A DNA stretch of 40,297 nucleotides from Alphaproteobacteria bacterium (GCA_016869835.1 VGDH01000010.1:1-40297); one strand, 5' to 3'; positions 15,583-24,537 are shown, counted from the stretch's first letter. Made by a program: numbers and translations. Notes: generated from the sequence alone by a model not told the origin.

Positions 15583-16587
15583 ATGGCCAGTTTCGACGCC
15601 CAGATTGAGGAAAGCCAAAAGCAGATCGCCGAGGCGCAGGCCAGGATCAGCGCCGTTACCCAGGCCATAGAAGGCGCCAGATCCAAGCTGGATCAGGGCC
15701 TGTCGATCGACGTGGAAACCGCCACGCTGGACGATGTGACGCGCCACACCGATGTGATGAACGCGAATATCGCGGAACTCATCATGGTGCTTGATGATGT
15801 GACAGCAGGCTTTTCAAAGGATTTCGACGAGATGCGGTCCAAGACCGGCATGGAAAGCCTGATCGGCTTTTTCTCGCGCGCCAAGGCGGAAACCATGCGG
15901 CAAGAACGGCTACGCACCGCCTCGATCGACGACAAGCTGCAAGATCTGATCGCCAAGTCGGATGTGATTGTCAAACTGTTGCAGGGCCAGCTGGACCTGT
16001 TGAACAGCCACAAGGCGCGGGTAGAGGCAAACCTCGGCGATACGCTGAGCCAGCGCGAAGGCGCGGTGGCCGCGCTGGAAACGGTGCGGGCCGAGATCGC
16101 GGCGATGGACCCCAGGAACATCGAGTTGGAAAACAGGATTTCGGTCGAACAGGACGCAGCGGCGCGAACCAAGCTGGAAACCGATCTGGCCGAACTGAAC
16201 GCGCGCCACAATGCGCTGGTGCAGGACGAACGGGTGCAGCTGGCGAAATCGCAGACGCTGGAACGCTATATCGAAAAGGGCAAGACCTGGGTTGACAGCC
16301 TCACCAATCAGGCCGCGACACAGCTTGTCCTCATCAACAAGCTACAAACCGACACCAAACAGCGCGTGGTGCTTTATGATGCGCTCACCTCATCGCTGAA
16401 AACCGCCCAGCAGCAGGACGTCGCCCACCGCATCAATGAAATCGGCGTAAAGACGCATCAAGAGGCCCAGGCCGCCATGGCCGCCATCGGCACCGCATCC
16501 TTGCGAAATTCATCCGTTTTGCCTGTGCCCATAGTTCATCTCCTTTGCTGCACATTACGTGATCAAAGGAGCGGCACCAAACCGTGA
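15583..16587 (+). CDS. coiled-coil TelA-like (toxic anion resistance type) protein, 3' end replaced
   Basis: A 334-residue, almost entirely helical protein: IEESQKQIAEAQARISAV, SLIGFFSRAKAETMRQERLR, VIVKLLQGQLDLLNSHKARVEANLG. The order (membrane-like segment absent, long coiled coil, repeated LDLLN / LAELNARHNALV) resembles TelA/KlaA proteins of tellurite and colicin tolerance, but similarity is only moderate. Native sequence appears to stop near GVKTHQEAQAAMAAIG (about residue 303). The last ~30 residues, including VHLLCCTLRDQRSG, are translated antisense from an IS3-family end (16491-16595). The protein is thus 3'-truncated and may be non-functional. It opens a cluster with DUF6638 and DUF1523. 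Confidence 0.65.
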   Translation: MASFDAQIEESQKQIAEAQARISAVTQAIEGARSKLDQGLSIDVETATLDDVTRHTDVMNANIAELIMVLDDVTAGFSKDFDEMRSKTGMESLIGFFSRAKAETMRQERLRTASIDDKLQDLIAKSDVIVKLLQGQLDLLNSHKARVEANLGDTLSQREGAVAALETVRAEIAAMDPRNIELENRISVEQDAAARTKLETDLAELNARHNALVQDERVQLAKSQTLERYIEKGKTWVDSLTNQAATQLVLINKLQTDTKQRVVLYDALTSSLKTAQQQDVAHRINEIGVKTHQEAQAAMAAIGTASLRNSSVLPVPIVHLLCCTLRDQRSGTKP

Positions 16588-16595
16588 CAGGTCCA
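16491..16595 (-). mobile_element. remnant of an IS3-family insertion sequence (outer end and first 14 codons of orfA)
   Basis: On the minus strand, ATG at 16532 follows an AAAGGAGATG ribosome site and reads MGTGKTDEFRKDAV, the start of an IS3-family OrfA transposase. After 14 codons it runs straight into the TelA-like gene. Upstream, the putative terminal inverted repeat begins TGGACCTGTCACGG (plus-strand end at 16595), with the 5'-TG typical of IS3 elements. The rest of the element is missing. Confidence 0.7.
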
Positions 16596-16875
16596 TTTCC
16601 GGTTTCTTTACAACGCATTCAGATTGATTTCTGAGAACCCATTGTACGCAAAACCACATCATGCACGACTTTTGCGAAGCCAACTCTCTGACCAAGAATT
16701 ACAACTTCTATTCTACAACTGCCTGTCTGAACATGGCGAAAAGTTCTTGGAGTATGCGAAACAGTTCGCGCTTTTTGATAATCTGCCCCGTGAACTCCTA
16801 TTTCATCCTAGCAATGCAGATCTAATGCCGATTGAGACGTGGGGGTCAAACGTTAACCAAGAAAGAGCGCCATGA
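16596..16875 (+). pseudogene. 3' fragment of a probable phage abortive-infection gene (putAbiC-like)
   Basis: The open frame starts exactly at the IS3 end and reads FRFLYNAFRLISENPLYAKP, then HARLLRSQLSDQELQLLFYN and CLSEHGEKFLEYAKQFALFD. This matches my knowledge of the C-terminal part of 'putative phage abortive infection protein' (putAbiC) members, where an LLRAQLS..EL.LLFYN block is typical. Base composition is clearly more AT-rich, with codons unlike the neighbours. The 5' part is lost to the IS junction. The frame runs to TGA 16873-16875 inside the DUF6638 start; the last residues (VNQERAP) are probably read-through of native leader. In-frame TTG 16624 is not a real start. Confidence 0.55.
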
Positions 16876-18497
16876 AGCGCCTCATCTCCGCTGGCCTCAT
16901 GTTCGGCCACCTGATCGAGGTCTCCTCCCCGGCCCTGATCGAACGCTATAACCGCGCGCTGAAACACCTCACCGGCAAGACCACCGGGCTCACCGATTTT
17001 CATATCGACCTCTCCGGCTATTCCCCCGAGATCGGAGATGAACTGGGCGATCCCGGCTATCTGAACCCCAGCGGGGCGAACCGGCAGTTCATCCTCTTGA
17101 CCACCAGCCAAAAGACCGCGCCGCTTCTGAACATGAAGTTTTCCACCGCGCGCGGCATCCTCCAGCAGTTCATCGAGGCCAATGAGGCGCAGCTTTTCGC
17201 CCTCACCGCCCGCGATGCGGTCTGTGGGGAACTCCAAGGCTCGGTCTTTCAGCTCTCCACCCCGGCGCGGCTTTTGGAGATGAAGAAGATCACGGTCGAG
17301 GCCGATACCATCGGCGGCCATGTTGCCGATGCCGAAAAGCTCGCCGCCCAGATCACCCGCTTCCAGCAAGAACCCGACGGCTGGCGCGATGTGGCGCTGA
17401 TCGCCGAGATGATCGCGCTTGCCCGCAAGACCGGCGATATCACGCGCGTGCCGGTGTCATTGCCCGCCATGACCTTCTCGCAGCCGAATTACTGGACCAG
17501 CCATTTCGGCGGGGTCTATGTGTTTCAGGACCTGCCCCATCCCGGCGTCATCTCGACCCTGCCGCGCGAAAGCCTTGGGGCGATGCCAATCAACCCGGTG
17601 ATGGACATCACCCGGCGCAACCAGATTGGCGAATGGCTGGATCGCAACGGACTGTTGGAACCCATCGTGCAGGCGCGGGGGCTGGATGCGGCGGCGATCC
17701 TGCGCCAGAAGATGGATTTCATTCTGGTCGAGGCGGCCGAGACCTTGAAGATCGACATCGGCGATGCCCGCCGGACCGAGTTGCGCAAGCTGGCCTTTCG
17801 GCTGGGCGATGGGTTGCCGGACGAATTCCTTGGGCTGGCGGGCCTATTGCGCTGGGTCGAAGGGGCGGGGCCCTGGCCGCGCATCACCTCGGAAAATGCC
17901 TGCTATTTCTACACGCTGCGCGCCGCGCCGGGGAAAGACCGCGATCTGGTGAACATGCTGCTGTCGGAACTTGCGCCGATGGATGTGCGCCAGATGTTCA
18001 TCACCCACAAGGAACTGTTCTACGCCCATTACGCCCGCTGGTCAGAGCGCAAGCGGCATTGGGTGGCCGATTTTCTGGAACGCGAATACAAGGTGGACGC
18101 CCAAGGCGCGCGTGAGGCGCTGTTCGGCCCCGAACCTGCCATGGATGCCCATGACCGGCCCACGCCCCGCCCGTCACGCCTTGTCGGACCCCGGGGGTGC
18201 TGCGGGAGGACGGCGATGATCGGATTGTTGCGCGCAGCGGTGCTGGCCTTTGCGCTGTTGACCGTGGTCTACGTCATCGTCTCGATCTATTCCCGCTCGG
18301 TCCGGCGCGAAAAGCTCGAGAAGGCATGGAACAGCGATCCCGATAAGCTTAAGCCTGAAAGTTCCGAACGCGATGCCTATATCAGGGCCGGAATGGAAGC
18401 CTATCGCAACAGCCTGCGGCGCAAGCTGATCGTGCTGGTCTATATCATTCCCATGGCGGTTGTGCTGGCAACGGCCTATGTCGTGAAGCATCAGTGA
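16872..18497 (+). CDS. DUF6638 family protein fused in frame to a two-helix membrane protein
   Basis: A 541-residue frame with two parts. Residues 1 to about 436 resemble DUF6638, a family of unknown function (MKRLISAGLMFGHLIEVSSPALIERYNRAL, then FHIDLSGYSPEIGDELGD and later VRQMFITHKELFYAHYARW). Residues 449-541 form a small protein with two hydrophobic helices (LLRAAVLAFALLTVVYVIVS; LIVLVYIIPMAVVLATAYVV) around a charged middle. The linker (AMDAHDRPTPRPSRLVGPRG) looks like translated intergenic DNA. An ATG at 18216 with a GGGAGG ribosome site opens the second part. In this cluster type I expect separate genes, so the fusion may come from a lost stop codon or an indel. Start ATG 16872 overlaps the Abi fragment stop. 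Confidence 0.7.
   Translation: MKRLISAGLMFGHLIEVSSPALIERYNRALKHLTGKTTGLTDFHIDLSGYSPEIGDELGDPGYLNPSGANRQFILLTTSQKTAPLLNMKFSTARGILQQFIEANEAQLFALTARDAVCGELQGSVFQLSTPARLLEMKKITVEADTIGGHVADAEKLAAQITRFQQEPDGWRDVALIAEMIALARKTGDITRVPVSLPAMTFSQPNYWTSHFGGVYVFQDLPHPGVISTLPRESLGAMPINPVMDITRRNQIGEWLDRNGLLEPIVQARGLDAAAILRQKMDFILVEAAETLKIDIGDARRTELRKLAFRLGDGLPDEFLGLAGLLRWVEGAGPWPRITSENACYFYTLRAAPGKDRDLVNMLLSELAPMDVRQMFITHKELFYAHYARWSERKRHWVADFLEREYKVDAQGAREALFGPEPAMDAHDRPTPRPSRLVGPRGCCGRTAMIGLLRAAVLAFALLTVVYVIVSIYSRSVRREKLEKAWNSDPDKLKPESSERDAYIRAGMEAYRNSLRRKLIVLVYIIPMAVVLATAYVVKHQ
18216..18497 (+). CDS. possible separate small membrane protein (internal start)
   Basis: Same frame as the DUF6638 gene. ATG 18216 follows GGGAGGACGGCG, a good ribosome site, and gives 93 residues with a hydrophobic helix at each end, N-in and C-in by charge. 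It may be made independently even though no stop separates it from DUF6638. DUF1523 starts 11 bases after its stop. Confidence 0.45.
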   Translation: MIGLLRAAVLAFALLTVVYVIVSIYSRSVRREKLEKAWNSDPDKLKPESSERDAYIRAGMEAYRNSLRRKLIVLVYIIPMAVVLATAYVVKHQ

Positions 18498-18508
18498 AAG
18501 GGGCTGCC

Positions 18509-19162
18509 ATGTGGACCAAGACGAAATGGACCTTGCGGATCCTGGCGGCGCTGTTCGTGCTGGGGTTCCTGCATTACACCCTGCCGCAACATGACATCGT
18601 CAAGATCACCGGCACCTACAACCGGCTGACCACCATCGGCTCGTCCAACGCCTGGGCCTATTCCTCGCCCGATACCGGCACCGCCGAAAGCACCACCACT
18701 CGCGACATCCGCTTTATCGAGACGGCCTATCCCGATGGCTCTGTCATGGTATACCGCAACGAAGACACCGGCTGGATCTGGCCGCCCTATTTCAAATACG
18801 ACAGCTCGAACCTGCAGGCCGAGGCGGGCAACCTGAAATCCGACGCGGCACACTCGAAATGGGTGGTGGTCACCCATTACGGCTGGCGCCTGCCGATCCT
18901 GTCGATCTATCCCAACGCCGTCTCGGTGCGCGAGGCGGCAGGCCCGGATGAGCGGGTCATTCCCTATGTCTCCATCGTGGTGATCGTTTTCCTGATCTTC
19001 GCCGTGGTGATGATCCGCCGGATCTGGGCGCAGTTCTGGGAACGCACCGTGGAACCTGCGGCGGCTGGGGTTGAGGAAACCTGGGACGGGGTCGAGGCCA
19101 AGGCGACCGGCGCCATGGCCCGGTTCAAGGCCTGGATCAAGTCCTGGCGGCGCAAGGCCTGA
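18509..19162 (+). CDS. DUF1523 family membrane protein
   Basis: A 217-residue protein of unknown function. One N-terminal helix (ILAALFVLGFLHYTLP) is followed by the DUF1523 pattern HDIVKITGTYNRL, TTTRDIRFIETAYPDG, YRNEDTGWIWPPYFKYDS and WVVVTHYGWRLPILSIYPNAVSV. A second helix (VSIVVIVFLIFAVVMIRRIWAQFW) leads to a charged amphipathic tail. The middle is predicted periplasmic. ATG 18509 has an AAAGGGG site; it is the last gene of the TelA-like / DUF6638 / DUF1523 cluster and converges on pheT. Confidence 0.88.
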   Translation: MWTKTKWTLRILAALFVLGFLHYTLPQHDIVKITGTYNRLTTIGSSNAWAYSSPDTGTAESTTTRDIRFIETAYPDGSVMVYRNEDTGWIWPPYFKYDSSNLQAEAGNLKSDAAHSKWVVVTHYGWRLPILSIYPNAVSVREAAGPDERVIPYVSIVVIVFLIFAVVMIRRIWAQFWERTVEPAAAGVEETWDGVEAKATGAMARFKAWIKSWRRKA

Positions 19163-19229
19163 CCGCCGCCCTTCGCCGGACGACGTGCCTTTTCGGGGGC
19201 CGCGCAATATCGCCGACAAGGCGCGCGGC

Positions 19230-21641
19230 TTAGCCGCGCAAGGTTCCGCCCGTGGCCTTGGACACCTTCTCGATGATCTTCGCCGAAACCGCTTCGATAT
19301 CGGCTTCGGTCAGCGTCTTGTCGCTGGGCTGCAGCCGCACCGTCAGCGCGATGGACTTCTTGCCCGCACCCATCTGCGCCTCGGCCTTTTCGCCGGTGAA
19401 CTGGTCAAAGACCCGCACGCTTTCGATCAGCGCCTTGTCAGCGCCCTGGGCGGCGTTTACCGCCGTCAAGGCCTCAACCGTCTTGTCCACCACAAAGGCG
19501 AAATCGCGCTCGACCGCTTGCAGATCGCTGATCGCCAGCGCCGGGCGGGTGGGCGTTTTCACCTTGGGATAGGGCACATTGGCGACCAGCACGGTAAAGG
19601 CCATCGCCGGACCCTTGACGCCCATTTCCGCGAGCACGCGCGGGTGAACCTCGCCAAAGCTTGCCATGACATTCGGCCCCAGACCAATCGCGCCAGACCG
19701 GCCCGGATGGAACCATGCGGCGACCTTGCGGCTGATCTGCACCTTGGCAGGCGCCCCCAGGGCGGCCAGCACCGCCTCGACATCCGCCTTGACGTCGAAC
19801 ACATCCACCGGGCGGCGCGAGCCGTGCGGGTCGCGCGCGGCGGCCGCGCCCACCAGAAGGCCCGCGGCCTGCAGATGCTGCTCGCCCGGCTCGCCGCCCT
19901 GAAAGGCGGGACCAATCTCGGCCAGCGCCAGATCCATGAACCCGCGCGCCTGATTGCGCGCCGCCGCGCGCAAAAGGCCCAGCAGAAGGTCAGGGCGCAG
20001 ATGCGACATTTCCGAGGAAATCGGATTGTCCACCCGCACCGCATCCGACCCACCGCCGAAAAGCCGGGCGGCGGTTGCGTCGATGAAGCTGTAGGTGACA
20101 CATTCGTTATAACCCAAGGCCGCAATCGTGCGCCGTGCGGCACGTTCGCGCTGCTGCAGCGGCGTCAGGATCGGGCGCGGCACGCCCGGCACCATCCGGC
20201 GCAGGGGCTTGCCCTCCAGCTTGGTCAGGCTGGCCACCCGCGCCACCTCTTCCACCAGATCCGCCTCACCCAGCACGTCAGGCCGCCACGACGGCGGGCT
20301 GGCCATATTGCCGTTCAGCGTGAACCCCAGCGCGGTCAGCGTCCGGCGCTGCTCGGCCTCGGGAATGTCCATGCCGACAAGGCTGATCACCCGCGCCGGG
20401 TTCAGCCTGTAGGCGCGCGTCGTGTCAGGGGCCGCCCCATCGACCGCCAGATCGCTGGCCTCGCCGCCGCACAGATCAAGGATCATCTGCGTCGCCAGAT
20501 CCAGTCCGGCCAAGGTGAAGGCCGGATCAACGCCGCGTTCAAACCGATACCGCGCGTCCGAGTTGATCTTCAGCGCCCGGCCCGTGGCGGCAATGGTGAT
20601 GGGGTCCCAGAAGGCGCTTTCCACAAAGACATCGGTCGTCGCCTCGGTGCAGCCCGAATGCTCGCCGCCCATGATCCCGGCCAGGCTTTCAACGCCATTT
20701 GCGTCCGAAATCACCATCTGACCGGCGCGCAAGGCATAGGTCTTGCCATCAAGCGCAAGGAACTCCTCCCCGCCCTTGGCCGCATGGATGCGCAAAGCCC
20801 CGCCCTGCACCAGTGCCACGTCAAAGACGTGAAGCGGGCGGTTCAGGCCAAAGGTGAAATAGTTGGTGATATCGACCAAGGCCGAGATCGGGCGCAGGCC
20901 AATCGCCTTCAGCCGCGCCTGCAGCCAGTCGGGCGAGGGGCCGTTCTTCACGCCGCGAATGGTTCGGCCCGCAAAATGCGGGCAGCCCTTGGCCTTAAGA
21001 TCGGCATCAATCGCCACCGTGACCGGGCTGGCGAACCCGCCCTTGATCGACGGAATATCCAAAGGCTTCAGCTTGCCCAAGCCCCGCGCCGCCAGATCGC
21101 GGGCAATGCCGCGCACGCCCAGCGCATCAGGGCGGTTCGGGGTCACCTTCACCTCGATCACCGGATCGCAAACCGCAGGGCGGTTCGCGGCCAGCCAATC
21201 GGTGAACCGCTCACCCACCTCGCCCGATGGCAGCTCGATGATGCCGTTATGCTCGTCCGACAGCTCCAGCTCGCGCTCCGAAGCCATCATCCCCTGGCTT
21301 TCCACACCGCGGATCTTGCCCACGCCCAGCGTGACATCAATCCCCGGCACAAAATCGCCCGGCTTGCACAGAACCACCGTGATCCCCGCCCGCGCATTGG
21401 GCGCGCCGCAGACGATCTGCTTTTCGCCCTCATCCGTCATCACCCGGCAGACGCGCAGCCGGTCGGCATCGGGATGCTGGGTGGCCTCAAGCACCTTGGC
21501 AAGCGTAAAGGGGGCCAGTTTTGCGACCGGGTTCACCACGCCCTCGACCTCAAGCCCGAGATCGGTCAGCGCATAGAGGATCTCATCGAGAGACGCCGTC
21601 GTCTCCAGGTGATCTTTCAGCCAGGACAGGGTGAATTTCAT
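19230..21641 (-). CDS. pheT: phenylalanine--tRNA ligase beta subunit
   Basis: Structural and tRNA-binding subunit of the alpha2beta2 PheRS, 803 residues. Domains in order: OB-fold tRNA-binding (about 39-147; LAKVLEATQHPDADRLRVCRV, GAPNARAGITVVLCKPG), B3/B4 editing domain (about 205-370), B5 domain (about 395-465), the catalytic-like core (VTYSFIDATAARLFGG, NPISSEMSHLRPDLL), and the C-terminal anticodon-binding FDX-ACB domain (about 705-802). It is complete. Unlike the usual pheS-pheT pair, it lies about 8 kb from pheS and on the opposite strand. Confidence 0.97.
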   Translation of the reverse strand: MKFTLSWLKDHLETTASLDEILYALTDLGLEVEGVVNPVAKLAPFTLAKVLEATQHPDADRLRVCRVMTDEGEKQIVCGAPNARAGITVVLCKPGDFVPGIDVTLGVGKIRGVESQGMMASERELELSDEHNGIIELPSGEVGERFTDWLAANRPAVCDPVIEVKVTPNRPDALGVRGIARDLAARGLGKLKPLDIPSIKGGFASPVTVAIDADLKAKGCPHFAGRTIRGVKNGPSPDWLQARLKAIGLRPISALVDITNYFTFGLNRPLHVFDVALVQGGALRIHAAKGGEEFLALDGKTYALRAGQMVISDANGVESLAGIMGGEHSGCTEATTDVFVESAFWDPITIAATGRALKINSDARYRFERGVDPAFTLAGLDLATQMILDLCGGEASDLAVDGAAPDTTRAYRLNPARVISLVGMDIPEAEQRRTLTALGFTLNGNMASPPSWRPDVLGEADLVEEVARVASLTKLEGKPLRRMVPGVPRPILTPLQQRERAARRTIAALGYNECVTYSFIDATAARLFGGGSDAVRVDNPISSEMSHLRPDLLLGLLRAAARNQARGFMDLALAEIGPAFQGGEPGEQHLQAAGLLVGAAAARDPHGSRRPVDVFDVKADVEAVLAALGAPAKVQISRKVAAWFHPGRSGAIGLGPNVMASFGEVHPRVLAEMGVKGPAMAFTVLVANVPYPKVKTPTRPALAISDLQAVERDFAFVVDKTVEALTAVNAAQGADKALIESVRVFDQFTGEKAEAQMGAGKKSIALTVRLQPSDKTLTEADIEAVSAKIIEKVSKATGGTLRG

Positions 21642-21797
21642 CGCAAAGGCCCTTTGGGTCGGTCAGTTCCACGGTTGCAGCCGGATTAGCGCAATCTCGG
21701 GCCAAGGGGAAGCACAGCGCCACCGGTTTCCATGCGGGAAACCGGCTGTCACCGGGTTGGAGCAAGATTCGCCTCAATTCGGCGGGGAAAACCGTGT

Positions 21798-21962
21798 ATG
21801 ACAGAGGCCATGGACCCGATGCTGACCATACCCGAGAAACGCAAGCGCCTCTCTGTGCTCAGGCTATGCCTGATCATGGGCATGACAGCGCTTCTGTTTC
21901 TGACTGTCGCAAACCGCCTTGGTTCTGCGGTCGAAGCGGTCTTGATGGCTCCGCACTTCTAA
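21798..21962 (+). CDS. small single-helix membrane protein (hypothetical)
   Basis: A 54-residue frame: a basic N-terminal part (IPEKRKRLSVLR) followed by one hydrophobic helix (LCLIMGMTALLFLTVANRLG). The ribosome site is weak (GGGGA 11 bases upstream of ATG 21798). It lies divergent from pheT in otherwise empty sequence. Positive-inside charge and codon choice support a real gene, but no family is recognised. Confidence 0.45.
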   Translation: MTEAMDPMLTIPEKRKRLSVLRLCLIMGMTALLFLTVANRLGSAVEAVLMAPHF

Positions 21963-22025
21963 GGCGGCCAAGCCTGCGGCCCACGCGCCCGCGTCCCGGT
22001 CGGGGCCAGCCCGCCCTGTCACGCC

Positions 22026-24512
22026 TCAGAACAGATCCAGCAGCCGTTTCAGATAGTCGCGCTCGCCCTCGGGCCGCGTCAGATCGCCCGACCGGCGGCG
22101 GATCTCTTCCAGCAATTCCTCGGCCCGGCGATAAACCTCTTCATCGCTAAGCAGGTTGTTGTCCGACCCGATCCGCATGGCGTTGCCCTGCTGGCGACCC
22201 AAGGGGTCGCGGCCCGCCGGATCGTCGCGGTTGGCCTGACGGCCAGCCTGCGCCTCGCCCTCTTGCCGGTTTTCCTGCGCCAAGGCCTCGCCCAGATCGC
22301 GGATCCCCTCGCGCAGCGCCTCAAGTGCTTCGGCCTGGCGGTCCAGCGCGCCGGGCAGATCACGGTCGCGCAGCGCCTCTTCGGCCTCGCGCATGGTGCG
22401 GCGAGCATCGTCCAGCCGCTGACGCCCGGCCTCACCCTGTGAATTGCCCGCGCCGGGCAGATTGCCCTCGCGCTCCAGCCGCTCCAACTCGCGGCGCAGC
22501 TCCTCCTGCCGCTCGGCAAGGCTTTGCCCGTTCTCCTGACCGCCCTCCTGACCCTCTCCCGGCTCACCCTCCTGGCCCTCACCGCGACGCCCGCGCTGCA
22601 AGTCGCGGAAGGCATCGTCCGACAGGCCCTGCTGGCCGCGCATCGTCTCGCCCAGATCGCGCATCGCCTGCTGGCCGCGGCTGCCCCGGCCCTGGCCCTG
22701 CCCGTCCTGCTGGACCATGCGCATGTTTTCCATCATCTCCTGGATCTGCGCCAGAAGCTCCGCCGCCTCAGCGGTCTTTCCCTCTTCCATCAGCTGCTGC
22801 AGCCGGTCGAGCATCTCTTGCAACTGATCTTCGGTCATGGTCGCCCCGCCATCGGCCGATTGCTCTTCGGGCGTGCGCTCTTCCATGTTTTCGGCCAGCT
22901 GGTCCATGTAATCATCCATGGCCTGCCGCATCTCGTCCATCAGCTCTTGAATTTCCTCAGGGCTCGCCCCGCGCCGGATCGCCTCGGCCAGCCGTTCCTG
23001 CGCGCGCTTCAGCCGCTCCTTGGCATCGTTGAGATCGCCCTCCTCAACCATCAGCGCGATCTGCCACAGCTCCTCGGCCACCTCGTCGCGCAATTCCGGC
23101 GACAGGCTGCCCGGCTCTGCCTCCAGCCGCCGCATGGCCACCCGCAGCCGCAGCCAGGCCTTCTGGTTGGTGATCACGCCCTCCGGCGCATGGGTGATGG
23201 CGCGCAAGACCTGCACCGTGCGCGGGGCATTGGCGCGCGTCCACATCAGATCGCGCCGCATCTCGATCAGGGCCGAGGCGACGGGGTCAAAGAACCGCTT
23301 GCCGGGCAGCATCACCGCAACCGGCTCGGAAACGCCTTCCTGCCCCGCCGCATCCACGGCGGCAAAGGTCAGCGTCACCGGCAGATTGGCCAGCACCGAT
23401 TGCGACAGATCATCCACCAGCGTGCCGACGAACTCTTCGCGCTTGCCCTTGCGCGGCAAGGGCAGGTCCAGCATCACCGGGGCCACATCGGCCGGATCGG
23501 CGGCCAGACCAAAGCGGCGGTCGACCTTGTCCAGATCCAGCGCAATGGTCACCTGACCGCGCGTGATGCCATAGTCGTCGCTGACCTGAAACTGCTGCTT
23601 GAAGCGCCCGCCCCGCTCGCGCCCGATCTCGCCCTCGGCGCGGATGGTGGGGGCGCGGTCGGGGGTCAGCGTAATCTCCCATTCCCGCCCGCCTGGTCCT
23701 TCGATGGCCAGCCTGCCACTTTGCACCAGCACGAAATCCTGCACGGGTTCTGACGCCGGCACCGCCTCGGTCCGGCCCGAAACGGTTTCGGCCAAGATCA
23801 GACTGCCCGGCTCACCATAGAACCGCAGTTGCAACTTGGTGCCCACGGGCAATTCCAGCGCTTCGGCGGTCTGGTCGCTAAGATAAAGCGTCGGCTTGCC
23901 GGTATGGCTGGGCGGCTTCAGCCAGCCCTCCCATGTCGGGCCCTCGGCCAGAATGTCCGTGGCGCCACCGGGGGCCAGCGCCGACATCGACCCCAGCCGC
24001 CAGATCGAGCCTAAAAGCAGGGCCATGACCAAGGCCGTCAGCGCCACATAGCGCAGCGCGAAAGGGTCTCGTGCCGCCAGCTTCAGATCCGGCTCAACCG
24101 GCCTTGCGCCCTGCGCCCGTTCGGCCATCCGCGCCAGATGCGCGGCCCACACCGCCTGCGAGGCGGGGTCCTGCGCGCCGATCGCCTGGGTATCGTGCAA
24201 GGCCGCCAAGGGCTGGCCCGGCAACCGGCTGTCCAGCCGGGCCATGGCCTCTAAACGGGCCGGCCTGCGAAAGACCCGCATCCCATGCCAGGCTGCCCAG
24301 ATCAGCCCCACCAGCGCAGATACCGCCCCGAACCACAGCGCCTCAAGCGGCAGATGATCCTGCACGCCAAAGGCCAATGCGGCCAGAACCGCAATCGTCA
24401 GCGTCCACAAGGGCCAGAACGCCCGCACCATCCGCTCGGCCCAAAGCCCCGCCAGCGTCAGCCGCAGCGGGGTCTCGATCCGTTTCAGCGTGGCTTTCGC
24501 GCGGTCATCCAT
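22026..24512 (-). CDS. TIGR02302 / DUF4175 family protein
   Basis: An alphaproteobacterial protein of 828 residues with unknown role. Two N-terminal helices (about 25-70) and a third near 150 anchor it; a large region with beta-type periplasmic character follows (VGTKLQLRFYGEPGSLI, FKQQFQVSDDYGITRGQVTIALDLD). The C-terminal ~350 residues are Glu/Gln/Arg/Met-rich low-complexity coiled coil (LQEMLDRLQQLMEEGKTAEA, GEGQEGEPGEGQEGGQENGQ), the feature for which the family was named. ATG 24512 opens MDDRAKATLKR; reading further upstream overlaps lysA and is not credible. It is 25 bases after lysA on the same strand, so it is probably cotranscribed. Confidence 0.88.
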   Translation of the reverse strand: MDDRAKATLKRIETPLRLTLAGLWAERMVRAFWPLWTLTIAVLAALAFGVQDHLPLEALWFGAVSALVGLIWAAWHGMRVFRRPARLEAMARLDSRLPGQPLAALHDTQAIGAQDPASQAVWAAHLARMAERAQGARPVEPDLKLAARDPFALRYVALTALVMALLLGSIWRLGSMSALAPGGATDILAEGPTWEGWLKPPSHTGKPTLYLSDQTAEALELPVGTKLQLRFYGEPGSLILAETVSGRTEAVPASEPVQDFVLVQSGRLAIEGPGGREWEITLTPDRAPTIRAEGEIGRERGGRFKQQFQVSDDYGITRGQVTIALDLDKVDRRFGLAADPADVAPVMLDLPLPRKGKREEFVGTLVDDLSQSVLANLPVTLTFAAVDAAGQEGVSEPVAVMLPGKRFFDPVASALIEMRRDLMWTRANAPRTVQVLRAITHAPEGVITNQKAWLRLRVAMRRLEAEPGSLSPELRDEVAEELWQIALMVEEGDLNDAKERLKRAQERLAEAIRRGASPEEIQELMDEMRQAMDDYMDQLAENMEERTPEEQSADGGATMTEDQLQEMLDRLQQLMEEGKTAEAAELLAQIQEMMENMRMVQQDGQGQGRGSRGQQAMRDLGETMRGQQGLSDDAFRDLQRGRRGEGQEGEPGEGQEGGQENGQSLAERQEELRRELERLEREGNLPGAGNSQGEAGRQRLDDARRTMREAEEALRDRDLPGALDRQAEALEALREGIRDLGEALAQENRQEGEAQAGRQANRDDPAGRDPLGRQQGNAMRIGSDNNLLSDEEVYRRAEELLEEIRRRSGDLTRPEGERDYLKRLLDLF

Positions 24513-24537
24513 TCGGTGCGTGAGGCCCTCCGCCGGG

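Noticed and set aside
16624-16875. Treating the Abi tail as a complete 83-residue gene starting at TTG
   Set aside because: The frame and its similarity continue upstream to the IS junction, so it is a 3' fragment; no ribosome site precedes TTG.
19071-21689. Very long plus-strand open frame opposite pheT
   Set aside because: Arg/His/Gln-rich composition typical of antisense reading of high-GC genes; pheT on the other strand is complete with all domains.
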